Numbered from the stretch's first letter, positions 44,964 to 54,765 are shown. The stretch: 64,000 nt of DNA from Candidatus Corynebacterium faecigallinarum (GCA_019120175.1 DWVP01000024.1:186001-250000), one strand, 5' to 3'. Numbers and translations: made by a program. The notes: generated by a model from the sequence alone, not told the origin.

Positions 44964-45623
44964 ATGAACGTCGGCAGAACCATTGGATCAACCTTGGGCG
45001 CAGCTGTGCGCGGGGCGATCTACATGATCATCGGCACCATCGTCGTCGGCCTGGTCATCACCCTGGCCATGGCCGGTCATGTCTGGGCGTACGCACGGCA
45101 GGACAACCGTGACGCCGCCGACACCATCCTCGTCCTCGGTGCCGCCCAGTACAACGGCACGCCGTCGCAGTGGTTCGCCGCCCGTCTCGACCACGCCTAC
45201 GAGCTCTACGAGGACGGGGTGTCCGACAGCATCACCACCATCGGCGGCAAACTCGAGGGCGACGTCTACACCGAGGCGCAGTCCGGGGCTCAGTACCTGC
45301 GGGACAAGGGCGTGCCGGAGGAGGCGATCACATCCATCGGCGAGGGGATGGACACCCTCGGTTCCACAGAGGCCTTCGCCCCGGTCGCCGAGGAGAAGGG
45401 CTGGGAGTCAGTCGCCGTGGTCACTGACCCGAACCACTCGCTGCGGGCCACGAACATGATCGGCGACCAGGGTTTCGACGCCCACGCCTCACCGACCCGC
45501 CAGGGGCCGGCGGTCTCCAGCCGCTCCGAGCAGATCAACGCGATCATCCACGAGACCGGCGGGATGATCTACTACCGCATCACCGATGAAGGCGGCGGCG
45601 ACTACACCGTCGACGAAGACTAG
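44964..45623 (+). CDS. DUF218/YdcF-family membrane-anchored protein (219 aa)
   Basis: A membrane helix at residues 15-40 (GAIYMIIGTIVVGLVITLAM) and an outside DUF218 domain: DTILVLGAAQYNGTPSQWFAARLDHAYELY, then ITTIGGKLEGDVYTEA, GVPEEAITSIGEGMDTLGSTEAF, and VAVVTDPNHSLRATNMIGDQGF. This matches the ElyC/SanA/YdcF family, implicated in envelope integrity; the enzymatic role is unproven. The ATG at 44964 is preferred to a GTG nine codons upstream. It is divergent from the TPM gene. dgt starts 11 bases after its stop. Confidence 0.85.
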   Translation: MNVGRTIGSTLGAAVRGAIYMIIGTIVVGLVITLAMAGHVWAYARQDNRDAADTILVLGAAQYNGTPSQWFAARLDHAYELYEDGVSDSITTIGGKLEGDVYTEAQSGAQYLRDKGVPEEAITSIGEGMDTLGSTEAFAPVAEEKGWESVAVVTDPNHSLRATNMIGDQGFDAHASPTRQGPAVSSRSEQINAIIHETGGMIYYRITDEGGGDYTVDED

Positions 45624-45633
45624 AGGACGACAC

Positions 45634-46938
45634 GTGGAACGCTACCGCTACACCGCACACGACCTGGCCCGTATCGTCGAGGTTCCCGGCAAAGCCCTCG
45701 GCGTCGACGGGGCGGTGCCGGACGCCCGGGATGACTTCGACCGTGACCGGGCGCGCGTCCTGCACAGTGCCGCCCTGCGACGGCTGGCGGACAAGACGCA
45801 GGTCGTTGGACCCGGGTCCGGGGACACCCCGCGCACCCGACTGACCCACTCCCTGGAGGTCGGTCAGATCGCCCGCGGCATCGGTAAGGCTCTCGGCGCC
45901 GACCCCGACCTCGCCGACCTGGCAGGGTTGACCCATGACATCGGCCACCCGCCCTACGGGCACAACGGGGAGGACGCCCTGAACATCGCCGCCGCGGACT
46001 GCGGCGGGTTCGAGGGCAACGCCCAGACACTGCGTATCCTCATCCGGTTGGAGCCGAAGACCCTCGGGCCCGACGGGAGGTCCTACGGTCTGAACCTGAC
46101 CCGGGCCTCGCTGGACGCCGCCTGCAAATACCCGTGGGGACCGATCGCGCCGGACGGCACGCTGCGACGCAAGTACTCCTGCTACGCCGACGACCTCGAG
46201 GTCCTGTCCTGGATCCGTGAGGAGGCCCCGGAGGGACGCAAGTGCCTCGAGGCCCAGATCATGGACTGGTCGGACGACGTGGCCTATTCCGTCCACGACG
46301 TCGAGGACGGCATCGTCTCCGGACGCATCAGCCTGCGGGTGCTGTGGGACCTGGTGGAACTCGCCGCGCTGGCGGAGAAGGGCGCCCGGGCCTTCGGCGG
46401 CTCCCCGGAGGAACTGCTGGACGCCGCCGACCGACTGCGCGCCATGGCACCGGTGGTCCGTGCCTCGGACTTCGACGGCTCACTGCAGGACCATGTGGCG
46501 CTCAAGGGCCTGACCAGTGAGCTGGTCAGCCGGTTCGTCACCGCCTCGGTGACCGCGACCCGCTCGGCCCACCTGAACCTGTCGACCGAGGGGGACCCGC
46601 GGATCCCGTTGGGACGCTACTCCGCCGACCTGATCATCCCGGACGAGGTCCGCGCCGAGGTGGTGCTGCTGAAATCCATCGCCGTGCTCTACGTGATGGA
46701 CCAGGGGCGTCACCAGTCGGACCAGGAACGTCAGCGCGAGCGCATCTTCCGGGTCACCAAGTACCTCTCGGAAGGCGCACCGGGCAGCCTGGACCTGCTG
46801 TTCCGCCCGTGGTGGGAGGAGGCGTCCACCGACGCAGAGAAGCTGCGGGTGGTCATCGACCAGGTGGCCTCACTGACCGAGTCCAGGTTGGAGCGGTTGG
46901 ACAAGTCGGCCTCGTCGATCAGCGCGGCCTGGGGTTGA
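45634..46938 (+). CDS. dgt: dGTPase-like HD-domain triphosphohydrolase (434 aa)
   Basis: Deoxyguanosinetriphosphate triphosphohydrolase-like protein: hydrolyses dNTP to deoxynucleoside and tripolyphosphate. HD motif residues are in TRLTHSLEVGQIARGI and LTHDIGHPPYGHNGE, with later ligands in DWSDDVAYSVHDVED. LRRLADKTQV near residue 45 is the usual substrate-side segment. The GTG at 45634 follows AGAGGAC, so I do not use the start 16 codons upstream. In corynebacteria and mycobacteria dgt lies just upstream of dnaG; here the RNase, an SDR and a GMC gene intervene. Confidence 0.9.
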   Translation: MERYRYTAHDLARIVEVPGKALGVDGAVPDARDDFDRDRARVLHSAALRRLADKTQVVGPGSGDTPRTRLTHSLEVGQIARGIGKALGADPDLADLAGLTHDIGHPPYGHNGEDALNIAAADCGGFEGNAQTLRILIRLEPKTLGPDGRSYGLNLTRASLDAACKYPWGPIAPDGTLRRKYSCYADDLEVLSWIREEAPEGRKCLEAQIMDWSDDVAYSVHDVEDGIVSGRISLRVLWDLVELAALAEKGARAFGGSPEELLDAADRLRAMAPVVRASDFDGSLQDHVALKGLTSELVSRFVTASVTATRSAHLNLSTEGDPRIPLGRYSADLIIPDEVRAEVVLLKSIAVLYVMDQGRHQSDQERQRERIFRVTKYLSEGAPGSLDLLFRPWWEEASTDAEKLRVVIDQVASLTESRLERLDKSASSISAAWG

Positions 46939-46962
46939 GTGTATTCAGGCCACTCAGACTTC

Positions 46963-47430
46963 TCAGTCTTCAGCGTCGGGGATCTCGCAGAAGCTGTCGT
47001 AGTGGTCGGATGTGTAGTACCAGATGTCCGGATCGGTGTGGGTGCCGCCGCCGACGACGATGCGCCGGGCACCGCGGTGGTCGAGCCCGGGGGTCTCTAC
47101 GGTGTATTCGCGGTAGAAGTCGTTCGACTCCTGCGGCAGCACGCCCTCGTAGTTGCCGAAATGCTTGCCGTCGTGGTCCGGGTGGTCGAAGTCCCCACCG
47201 TCGAGAATGGTGTCGATGACCCCGTCGGCCTCGGACGGCAGCGTGTCGACGGCACAGGAGTCGCCGGAGGCGGAATCGACGGCCTGTGCAGGATCGTCAC
47301 TGGTCGCGGCGTCCAACCCGAAATAGCCGGCCACCAGGGCCACAGCCACTCCGGCGATACCGCCGACGATCTTCTTCGGGTCCTTGCCGTTGCCCGAACC
47401 ACTGCTGTTGGTGCCTGCACTCCGATTCAC
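46963..47430 (-). CDS. Exported guanyl-specific ribonuclease (RNase Sa/barnase type, 155 aa)
   Basis: A small microbial RNase. A short basic N-terminus (GKDPKK) precedes a membrane/signal helix at about 21-41 (IVGGIAGVAVALVAGYFG), so the enzyme is exported or anchored. The catalytic part from residue 60 shows LPSEADGVIDTILDGGDF, FYREYTVETPG with the catalytic Glu (108), RGARRIVVGGG with Arg, and DHYDSF with the catalytic His (143). Cys59 and Cys148 could form the family disulfide. I choose the GTG at 47430; upstream there is only Cys/Pro-rich sequence with no resemblance. No barstar gene is visible nearby. Confidence 0.82.
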   Translation of the reverse strand: MNRSAGTNSSGSGNGKDPKKIVGGIAGVAVALVAGYFGLDAATSDDPAQAVDSASGDSCAVDTLPSEADGVIDTILDGGDFDHPDHDGKHFGNYEGVLPQESNDFYREYTVETPGLDHRGARRIVVGGGTHTDPDIWYYTSDHYDSFCEIPDAED

Positions 47431-47551
47431 GGAGACAAGTGTCGCACAGAACCTGATCGGGGTCGGCCAACAGGCCCTCCCGGGTAGGATCCTGGTGCAG
47501 GACATTGCCGTCCAGGACGGGGCCGGACCCATGAGCAGAGGTGAGTGAGAA

Positions 47552-48406
47552 GTGACTACTGTGCTGGTCGTCGGTGCGTCCGGCTATGCGGGAAGGTACA
47601 TCGTCGCTGAACTGGCGGGCCGTGGTTACAGTGTTCGCGCAGTGGTACGGGACAGGGGCCGTGCCGAGGCGGAAGGACCCCACGGATCCCCGGGACTGGA
47701 CGGCCGTGTCGCCGAATGGGTGGTCGGGGATGTCACCGATCCGACATTCACCCGTGATATCTCCGCAGGTGCCGAGAGGACCATCTCTGCGCTGGGAGTC
47801 ACCCGACAGGGCAACGACCCCTGGGAGATCGATAACCTGGCCAATCTGAATGTCCTGAACTCTGTGCTGGCAGACGGAGGACGCTCCTTCACCTACGTCC
47901 ACGCGCTCGGGGCAGACGACTGCCCGGCACAGCTGACGCGGGCGAAGTCCGCGTTTGCGCAGACCCTCGCCACCGCCGAGGTCGTCGCCCAGATCATCCG
48001 CCCGTCGGGCTACTTCTCGGACATGCTGGAGATGCTCCCCATGGCACGTCGGGGCCTGGTGCCGGTCCTGGATCGCCAGGTGCGCGTCAACCCGATCCAC
48101 GGTGCGGACCTCGCCACGTTCATCGTCGACCGGATGGAAAGTGGTGTCGGCGGCTCCTGGGATGTGGGTGGTCCCGAGATCTTCACCTGGCCCGAACTAG
48201 CGGAGGTCGCCGGTGAGGCCGCTGGCCGATCACCACGGACCGTGAGGATTCCCCGGATGCTCCTGGAACCGGCACTGCGTCTGATGGCGCTGGTCAATCC
48301 GCAGGCGGCGGATACCGTCCGGTTCCTGACGTGGAATATGGCGCACGACTGTGTCGGGGAGACGATGGGGGAACACCGTCTCGCCGACTTCTACGCCGGC
48401 TTTTGA
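47552..48406 (+). CDS. NmrA-like/atypical SDR NAD(P)-binding protein (284 aa)
   Basis: Rossmann-fold protein of the NmrA/SDR-a5 type. The glycine loop VLVVGASGYAGRYIVAEL is at residues 4-21, then VVGDVTDPTF, a TYVHALGADD strand in place of the classical YxxxK catalytic motif, VIIRP-like QIIRPSGYFSDM, and RVNPIHGADLATFIV. It probably binds NADP(H) and may be a reductase or redox sensor. The GTG at 47552 follows AGAGGTGAG. It is divergent from the RNase gene and convergent with the GMC oxidase gene. Substrate unknown. Confidence 0.85.
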   Translation: MTTVLVVGASGYAGRYIVAELAGRGYSVRAVVRDRGRAEAEGPHGSPGLDGRVAEWVVGDVTDPTFTRDISAGAERTISALGVTRQGNDPWEIDNLANLNVLNSVLADGGRSFTYVHALGADDCPAQLTRAKSAFAQTLATAEVVAQIIRPSGYFSDMLEMLPMARRGLVPVLDRQVRVNPIHGADLATFIVDRMESGVGGSWDVGGPEIFTWPELAEVAGEAAGRSPRTVRIPRMLLEPALRLMALVNPQAADTVRFLTWNMAHDCVGETMGEHRLADFYAGF

Positions 48407-48436
48407 CACTGGTCGGGGCCTACCCGCTGACCGGGA

Positions 48437-50194
48437 CTACACCGTGCTGCGCACCGGGGTGATCGGCAGGCGCAGCGCCGCCGGCGCCTCGTCCGGCACT
48501 ACCGGGTGCTCCGGACGCACCGGCGTGACCCGCTGGTAGCCGGCCAAGGTGGTCGCCTGGTCGGGGCGGGGATCGACCTGCCCCTTGTTCGGCCACAGTG
48601 CCGCGGCACGTTCGGCATTCGCGGTGATCGACAGCGAGGGGTTCACACCCGGGTTCGCGGTGATCGAGGAGCCGTCGGTGACGAACATCGACGGATAACC
48701 CCACACCCGGTGGTAGGGGTCGACGACGCCGGTCTCCGGGGAGTCCGAGATCGTGCAGCCGCCGAGGAAGTGCGCGGTCAGCGGGATGTTGAAGACCTCC
48801 GGCCACACACCACCGGCCACAGCCTTGTCGAAGTGGGCGGCACCGCGCCGGGTGGCTTCATTGCCCTCCGGGATCCAGGACGGGTTCGGCTCGCCCTCGC
48901 CCTGACGGCTGGTCAGCCAGCGCAGCGGGCCGATTTTCTTGAGGTTGGTGGTCAGCGAGTTGTCGCGGGCCTGCATGACCAGGTTGATCATGGTGCGCTC
49001 CGACCAGCCGCGCAGGTCGAGGACGAGCTTGATCGCCAGCGGGTTCTTCACCAGTAGGCGCAGGAACTCCACCCAGCGGGGCCATCTGGTGTCACCGTCG
49101 GTGTTGAGGGTCTGCAGCAGGCCCATGGCGTTGGATTTCAGTCCGTAGCGCACCGGCTCGATGTGGGTGTCCGGGGCGGGCCAGTAGCTGGAGGTGATCG
49201 CCACTCCCTTGTGGAAGTCGTACTCCGGCTCCTTCTTCCACAGTCCGACGCCCAGCAGGGCCTCGGAGTTGGTGCGGGTCAGCTGGCCGAGGTGGTCGGA
49301 GAGCTGCGGCAGGGTGCCGTCCTCCTTCTCCCGGTGCAGCAGGTTCTGGGTGCCCCAGGTCCCGGCGGCCATGATCAGGTAGTCGGAGGTGAAGGTGGAG
49401 GTCTTCTTCCGGCCCAGGATCGGTCCGGTCCGCTCGACGGTGATCTCCCAGCCGGGTTCGTCATCGGCACCGAGCTTGCGGATCGCAGTGACCGTGGACC
49501 GGTCGTGGACCTTCGCACCGGCCTTCTCCGCAAGGTAGAGGTAGTTCTTCAGCAGGGTGTTCTTCGCCCCGTGCCGGCAGCCGGTCATGCACTCACCGCA
49601 CTCCGTGCAGGCGGTGCGGTCGGGGCCGACACCACCGAAGTAGGGGTCGGCGACGGTCTCGCCCTCCTCTCCCTCCAGCCCGGCCTTCTTTCCGAAGAAG
49701 ACACCGACCGGGGTCATCCGGAAGGTGTCGCCGACCCCCATCTCCTCGGCGACCTGCTTCGAGAGCTTGTCGGCCGGGGTGACGGTCGGATTCGTCACCA
49801 CGCCGAGCATTTTCCGGGCCTGGTCGTAGTAGGGGGTGAGCTCGTCCTCCCAGTCGGTGATGTGGTCCCAGGCGCGGCTGCGGAAGTAGTTGTCGCCGGG
49901 CTTGTAGAGCGTGTTGGCGTAGTTCAGTGACCCGCCGCCGACACCGGCTCCGGCCAGGATCATGGCGTCCTTGAGCAGGTGGACGCGCTGGATGCCGTAG
50001 AAGCCGAGCTTCGGTGCCCAGAGGAAGTCCTTGAGGTGCCAGGAGTTCTTCGCGAACTCATGGTCCGCGAAGCGTCGGCCGGCCTCGATCACCCCGACCC
50101 GGTAGCCCTTCTCCGTCAGTCGCAGGGCGGTCACTGAACCTCCGAAGCCGGAACCGATGGTCAGAACGTCATAATGCGTGCCAGCAGATGGCAT
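48437..50194 (-). CDS. GMC-family oxidoreductase, cholesterol-oxidase-like (585 aa)
   Basis: FAD enzyme oxidising an alcohol. The FAD loop is YDVLTIGSGFGGSVTALRL near residue 8, ILAGAGVGGGSLNYANTLY matches the GMC signature, and the C-terminal TAHFLGGCTISD and DGSSITANPGVNPSLSI are the FAD/active-site segments. A Cys-rich CTECGECMTGCRHGA resembles that of mycobacterial ChoD-type proteins. Sterol activity is not certain; the substrate is open. I chose the ATG at 50194, which follows AGAGGA; upstream codons are basic and unrelated. There is no signal peptide. It is divergent from dnaG. Confidence 0.85.
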   Translation of the reverse strand: MPSAGTHYDVLTIGSGFGGSVTALRLTEKGYRVGVIEAGRRFADHEFAKNSWHLKDFLWAPKLGFYGIQRVHLLKDAMILAGAGVGGGSLNYANTLYKPGDNYFRSRAWDHITDWEDELTPYYDQARKMLGVVTNPTVTPADKLSKQVAEEMGVGDTFRMTPVGVFFGKKAGLEGEEGETVADPYFGGVGPDRTACTECGECMTGCRHGAKNTLLKNYLYLAEKAGAKVHDRSTVTAIRKLGADDEPGWEITVERTGPILGRKKTSTFTSDYLIMAAGTWGTQNLLHREKEDGTLPQLSDHLGQLTRTNSEALLGVGLWKKEPEYDFHKGVAITSSYWPAPDTHIEPVRYGLKSNAMGLLQTLNTDGDTRWPRWVEFLRLLVKNPLAIKLVLDLRGWSERTMINLVMQARDNSLTTNLKKIGPLRWLTSRQGEGEPNPSWIPEGNEATRRGAAHFDKAVAGGVWPEVFNIPLTAHFLGGCTISDSPETGVVDPYHRVWGYPSMFVTDGSSITANPGVNPSLSITANAERAAALWPNKGQVDPRPDQATTLAGYQRVTPVRPEHPVVPDEAPAALRLPITPVRSTV

Positions 50195-50358
50195 GGGGAG
50201 TCCTCTTCTCATGGTGCGACGGCGTCTCGTCGGTGTAGTCAGCACCTTCGGGCAGCCGTACTGGTTCTGCAGTCCTCCCCATCGTAGGACGTTGTGTCCT
50301 GCATCACAGTCGATTCGCTCTTCTGGGCCGGTCCGCTGGTGGCGCTATCATGGTCGCC

Positions 50359-52347
50359 ATGGCACGAGGGCGGATTCCAGACACCGACATCGCCGCGATC
50401 CGGGAACAGACCCCGATCGAGGAGGTGGTGGGCGAGTATGTCCAGCTCACCCCCGGTGGTGTGGATTCTATGAAGGGTTTGAGCCCCTTCAAGGACGAGA
50501 AGACCCCGTCCTTCCATGTCCGCCCGAACAAGGGCTACTTCCACTGCTTCTCCACCGGGGAGGGCGGGGACGTCTTCAGCTTCCTGATGAAGATGGAGCA
50601 CGTTACCTTCCCCGAGGCTGTCGAGCAGTGCGCTGAGCGGATCGGCTACCGCATCAACTACGAGGGCGGGGGGCCGGTCAACCGGGTGGAGCCCGGCACC
50701 AGACAGCGTCTGATCGCGGCGAACCGGGCGGCGCACGAGTTCTACATGGAGCGCTACGCCGACGAGCAGGACGAGGGGGCGGCCACCGCCCGGGCGTTCC
50801 TGCGCGACCGTGGGTTCTCCGAGGAGACCGTCGCGGCCTTCGGCTGCGGCTACGCACCCGCCGGCTGGGACGCCTTGACCAAGCACTTGCTGCGCCGCGG
50901 GTTCGAGTTCAAGGAGTTGGAGGACGCCGGGCTGTCCCGGATGGGGAACCGTGGGCCGATCGACCGTTTCCACCGCAGGCTGCTGTGGCCGATCCGCTCG
51001 GTGGCCGGCGACGTCATCGGCTTCGGAGCCCGCAAGCTCTTCGAGGACGACAACCTGGGGAAGTACATGAACACCCCGGAGACGCTGCTCTACAAGAAGT
51101 CGAAGGTGCTCTTCGGCATCGACCTGGCCAAGAAGTCGATCGCCACCGACCACCAGGCGGTCGTGGTCGAGGGCTACACCGACGTCATGGCGATGCACGC
51201 CGCCGGAGTGACGACAGCGGTCGCCGCCTGTGGTACCGCCTTCGGCGAGGAGCACCTGCAGATGCTGCGCCGGTTCATGGTGGACGACCAGTTCTTCCGC
51301 GGCGAGATCATCTACACCTTCGACGGCGACGAGGCCGGGCAGAAGGCCGCGATGCGTGCTTTCGAGGGCGACCAGAAGTTCACCGGACGCAGTTACGTCT
51401 CTGTCGCCCCGGACGGCATGGACCCCTGCGACATCCGGTTGGAGCGCGGCGATGCCGCGGTCCGGGAGATGGTGGCCGACCGGATCCCGATGTTCGAGTT
51501 CGTCATCCGTACCATCCTGCGTGGCTATGACACCCACCACGTCGACGGTCGGGTTGACGCCCTGCGCCGTATCGTCCCGGTGCTCGCCGGGATCCGCGAC
51601 AACGCCCTGCGCGACGAGTACGCACGCCAGGCCGCCGGGTGGCTGAGTTGGCCGGACCCCACCGAGGTGGTCACCCAGGTGCGCCGTGAGGCCGCCCGGG
51701 GCGGGCAGGACCGTTCCGGCACCCAGCTCAAGGAGGGGGTGGCCAGGCTGACCCGTCGGGCGCAGGAGGCTGAAGCCGCGGGCACCGGTGCGCGGGGTGG
51801 TGCGGTGGCGTCGATGTTGAGCCGTCCGAACCCGGATGACATCAACCTGGAACCGGCCCGCGAGGTGCTGAAGCTGATGCTGCAGGAGCCGCAGATGGTC
51901 GGTGCGGACGCCGACGGACTGCTGCCGGAGACCTTCGAGCACCCGACCTATGTCGCGGTCGCCACCGCGATCTCCGCGGCAGGCGGGGTAGGCAGTGTCG
52001 ACACCGCCGACGGCCATGCCGCAGGTGCCGACTGGTTGGACGCGGTGACCGCGGCCACCGATGACGTGATGTGCCGCGCGGTGATCAGTGAGCTGGCGGT
52101 GGAGGAGCCACGGTGCAAGCCTGAGCGCCTGGAGTTCTACGCAGGTGCGGTGGTCGCCCGGATGGAGGAGCGCTGGGTCGGCGTGGAAATCGCCGAGCTG
52201 AAGTCACGGATGCAGCAGATGCGTCCGGACCAGGGTGGGGCGAAGAAGAAGGAGTACAACGACACCTTCGCCGACCTCATGGCGCTGGAGAAGTACCGGC
52301 GTACGCTGCAGGAACAGGCTCAGTCCTACGGGGAGCTGGGCGGCTAA
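50359..52347 (+). CDS. dnaG: DnaG primase with degenerate zinc motif (662 aa)
   Basis: Makes RNA primers for the replication fork. The N-terminal region is recognisable (DTDIAAIREQTPIEEVVGEYVQL). The zinc motif, normally C-P-x-H ... C-x-x-C, here reads S42-P-F-K45 and C63-F-S-T66, so only one of four ligands remains. The TOPRIM core is intact: VVEGYTDVMAMHAAG, and IYTFDGDEAG with the DxD-like acidic residues. RNA polymerase domain elements GFGARKLF and YKKSKVLFGIDLAK are also present. The C-terminal helicase-binding domain occupies about 500-660. An ATG three codons upstream is possible. Confidence 0.93.
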   Translation: MARGRIPDTDIAAIREQTPIEEVVGEYVQLTPGGVDSMKGLSPFKDEKTPSFHVRPNKGYFHCFSTGEGGDVFSFLMKMEHVTFPEAVEQCAERIGYRINYEGGGPVNRVEPGTRQRLIAANRAAHEFYMERYADEQDEGAATARAFLRDRGFSEETVAAFGCGYAPAGWDALTKHLLRRGFEFKELEDAGLSRMGNRGPIDRFHRRLLWPIRSVAGDVIGFGARKLFEDDNLGKYMNTPETLLYKKSKVLFGIDLAKKSIATDHQAVVVEGYTDVMAMHAAGVTTAVAACGTAFGEEHLQMLRRFMVDDQFFRGEIIYTFDGDEAGQKAAMRAFEGDQKFTGRSYVSVAPDGMDPCDIRLERGDAAVREMVADRIPMFEFVIRTILRGYDTHHVDGRVDALRRIVPVLAGIRDNALRDEYARQAAGWLSWPDPTEVVTQVRREAARGGQDRSGTQLKEGVARLTRRAQEAEAAGTGARGGAVASMLSRPNPDDINLEPAREVLKLMLQEPQMVGADADGLLPETFEHPTYVAVATAISAAGGVGSVDTADGHAAGADWLDAVTAATDDVMCRAVISELAVEEPRCKPERLEFYAGAVVARMEERWVGVEIAELKSRMQQMRPDQGGAKKKEYNDTFADLMALEKYRRTLQEQAQSYGELGG

Positions 52348-52365
52348 CAGAGGGGCTGGCAGTGA

Positions 52366-52752
52366 CTACCGGCGGCCGAAGCGGCGACGTGAGGTGCCGC
52401 CGGAGCCGTCCTGCTCACTGACCGGTCGGCCCTTGGCGTCCCGCATCCGGGGCTGGTCCGACTCCACGATGATGTCCTCCTCGAACTCGAGGGCGTCGTC
52501 CTCCAGGTAGGCGTCCTGCGAACCGTCGAGCTCCCCGCGACGGTCGGCACCACGAACGTCGCGTAGCTCGCGCATCCGCGGCTCGGGATCGATGCGGTCG
52601 GCCAGGGCCTTGCGTCCTGCCTGGACGGCACGCCGGGTGACCGGGGAGTTGATCGTGGCCTCGTAGCCCCGCCGGATCTGCTCGTAGCGACGCCGTCCTG
52701 CCTTGGTACCGAAGACGTAGCCGGCGGCGGCGCCGATGACCAGCTGGATCAT
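52366..52752 (-). CDS. Small basic/acidic protein of unknown function (128 aa)
   Basis: A short N-terminal hydrophobic stretch MIQLVIGAAAGYVFGTKAGRRRYEQIRRGYE resembles the YtxH-like start found in many actinobacterial proteins. It is followed by a charged middle with an acidic cluster YLEDDALEFEEDIIVES and a basic end SRRRFGRR. Probably loosely membrane-associated; family and function unclear. AAGGAGCACC precedes the ATG at 52752. It is convergent with dnaG (18-base gap) and divergent from mscR. Confidence 0.75.
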   Translation of the reverse strand: MIQLVIGAAAGYVFGTKAGRRRYEQIRRGYEATINSPVTRRAVQAGRKALADRIDPEPRMRELRDVRGADRRGELDGSQDAYLEDDALEFEEDIIVESDQPRMRDAKGRPVSEQDGSGGTSRRRFGRR

Positions 52753-52934
52753 TGAGGGTGCTCCTTGGTGAATCGTGGGGCGAATCGTGGGGTGGAAGGC
52801 GACCGTAGAACTATGCCGCCATCATACCTGCCGCCCCGGGTGCCCGCGGGAACACCGGGATCCCCAGAGACGCGGATTTCTCCGTATGGTTGGGGGAACC
52901 AACGAGACGAACCTGCATGAAAGGAACGGCGCCA

Positions 52935-54053
52935 GTGGATACAACGGTCAAGGGTGTTATCGCCCGCGGTAAGGGTGCAGAAGTGGAACTGGTGGATGTC
53001 ATGGTGCCTGATCCGGGCCCCAACGACGTCATCGTGGCGGTCCAGGCCTGCGGTGTCTGCCACACCGACCTGGCCTACCGGGACGGTGGGATCAGCGACG
53101 ATTACCCGTTCCTGCTCGGCCACGAGGCCGCCGGTGTGGTGGAGACCGTCGGTGAGAACGTCTCGCACGTCGCCGTCGGTGATTTCGTGGTGCTGAACTG
53201 GCGTGCGGTGTGTGGCGAGTGCCGGGCGTGCAAGAAGGGCGAGCCGAAGTACTGTTTCGCCACGTTCAACGCCTCCAGGAAGATGACGCTGACCGACGGC
53301 ACCGAGCTGGAGCCGGCGCTGGGGATCGGCGCGTTCATCGAGAAGACGCTGATCCACGAGGGACAGTGCACCAAGGTGGATCCGTCGGCCGATCCGGCGG
53401 CGGTCGGGCTGCTGGGCTGTGGTGTCATGGCCGGTCTGGGTGCGGCGGTGAACACCGGTGAGATCAAGCGTGGTGAGTCCGTCGCCGTGATCGGGTGCGG
53501 TGGTGTGGGGATGGCCGCGGTCGCCGGGGCGAAGCTGGCCGGGGCCACCAGGATCATTGCGGTGGACCTGTCGGACGAGAAGCTCGAGCGGGCGAAGGAC
53601 TTCGGGGCCACGCACACGATCAACCCGTCGGCTTTGGGTGGGGATGCCTCGGCCACCGGTGAGGATCAGCCGGTGGTGCAGGCCGTCCACGAGATCCTCG
53701 GTGGTGTCGGTGCCGATGTCGTGGTTGATGCTGTGGGACTGCCGGGGACCTTTACCCAGGCGTTCTACATGCGTGACCTGGCCGGACGAGTGGTGCTGGT
53801 CGGTGTGCCGACCCCGGAGATGCGCCTGGAGTTGCCGCTGGCGGATGTGTTCGGGCGTGGTGGGGCGACCAAGTCGTCCTGGTACGGCGATTGTTTGCCG
53901 GAGCGGGATTTCCCGTTGTACACCGACCTGTATCTGCAGGGGCGGTTCCCGTTGGGTGACTTCGTGGATGAGCGGATCAGTATTGATGCGGTGGAGGATG
54001 CTTTCACGAAGATGAAGCAGGGTTCGGTGCTGCGATCGGTGGTGGAGCTGTGA
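52935..54053 (+). CDS. mscR: S-(hydroxymethyl)mycothiol dehydrogenase / S-nitrosomycothiol reductase (372 aa)
   Basis: Zinc MDR enzyme that oxidises the mycothiol-formaldehyde adduct and probably reduces nitrosomycothiol. [16 protein letters not shown] with catalytic-zinc Cys, [33 protein letters not shown] with the structural-zinc Cys, [34 protein letters not shown] and [12 protein letters not shown] follow the mycobacterial MscR/AdhE2 pattern closely. [21 protein letters not shown] near the end is also shared. I chose the GTG at 52935, which has AAAGGAA at 9 bases; upstream starts lack one. It overlaps its metallo-beta-lactamase-fold partner by 4 bases. Confidence 0.92.
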   Translation: MDTTVKGVIARGKGAEVELVDVMVPDPGPNDVIVAVQACGVCHTDLAYRDGGISDDYPFLLGHEAAGVVETVGENVSHVAVGDFVVLNWRAVCGECRACKKGEPKYCFATFNASRKMTLTDGTELEPALGIGAFIEKTLIHEGQCTKVDPSADPAAVGLLGCGVMAGLGAAVNTGEIKRGESVAVIGCGGVGMAAVAGAKLAGATRIIAVDLSDEKLERAKDFGATHTINPSALGGDASATGEDQPVVQAVHEILGGVGADVVVDAVGLPGTFTQAFYMRDLAGRVVLVGVPTPEMRLELPLADVFGRGGATKSSWYGDCLPERDFPLYTDLYLQGRFPLGDFVDERISIDAVEDAFTKMKQGSVLRSVVEL

Positions 54054-54721
54054 GTGTCCCAGGAGAGTCCGAGAAGTTCGCCGGTGCCTCCGAGACGGGG
54101 CTGCGTATTGACCGGGTCGTGACCCACGGGGTGTTTGCGCTCGACGGTGGCGAGTGGGAGGTGGACAACAACATCTGGCTGATCGGTGACGATGAGGAGG
54201 TGATCGTTGTCGACGCTGCCCATGATGCCGATGCGATCGTGGAGGCGGTCGGTGGTCGTCGGGTGCGGTCGGTGATCTGCACCCACGCCCACAATGACCA
54301 CATCACCGTGGCCCCGGAGTTGGCGGAGCGGTTGGATACCCGGATCCATGTGCACCCGGGTGACCAGATGCTGTGGAACCAGACGCACCCAGGTGTCGGG
54401 CACGAGGATCTGTCCGATGGGCAGGTCTTCGACATCGCCGGGACCAGGTTGCGGGTAGTGAATACTCCGGGCCATTCGCCAGGGTCGTGCTGTCTGTACC
54501 TGCCGGAGGCGAAGGTGTTGCTCAGTGGTGACACTTTGTTCGCCGGTGGTCCGGGTGCGACGGGCCGGTCGTTCAGTGACTTCGACACGATCATCGACTC
54601 GATCCGGGAGAAGGTGCTGACGCTGCCGGGGGAGACCGAGGTGTACACCGGGCACGGTGATGCCACCTCGATCGGTGCGGAGGCCCCGCACCTGGAGGAG
54701 TGGATCGCCCGCGGCCACTGA
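54050..54721 (+). CDS. Metallo-beta-lactamase-fold hydrolase, mscR partner (223 aa)
   Basis: Glyoxalase II-like fold. The zinc motif HAHNDH (near 80) is complete, with later ligands in [28 protein letters not shown] and [11 protein letters not shown]. In mycobacteria the same gene follows mscR (Rv2259-Rv2260 order), and it may hydrolyse the S-formylmycothiol product, but that is inferred. The GTG at 54050 overlaps the mscR stop (GTGA), so translation is coupled. The terminator at 54766 ends the operon. Confidence 0.9.
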   Translation: MSVPGESEKFAGASETGLRIDRVVTHGVFALDGGEWEVDNNIWLIGDDEEVIVVDAAHDADAIVEAVGGRRVRSVICTHAHNDHITVAPELAERLDTRIHVHPGDQMLWNQTHPGVGHEDLSDGQVFDIAGTRLRVVNTPGHSPGSCCLYLPEAKVLLSGDTLFAGGPGATGRSFSDFDTIIDSIREKVLTLPGETEVYTGHGDATSIGAEAPHLEEWIARGH

Positions 54722-54765
54722 GCATGCGCTGGGTACGCACTCACAAGGGCGTCCCACCTTGCGGG

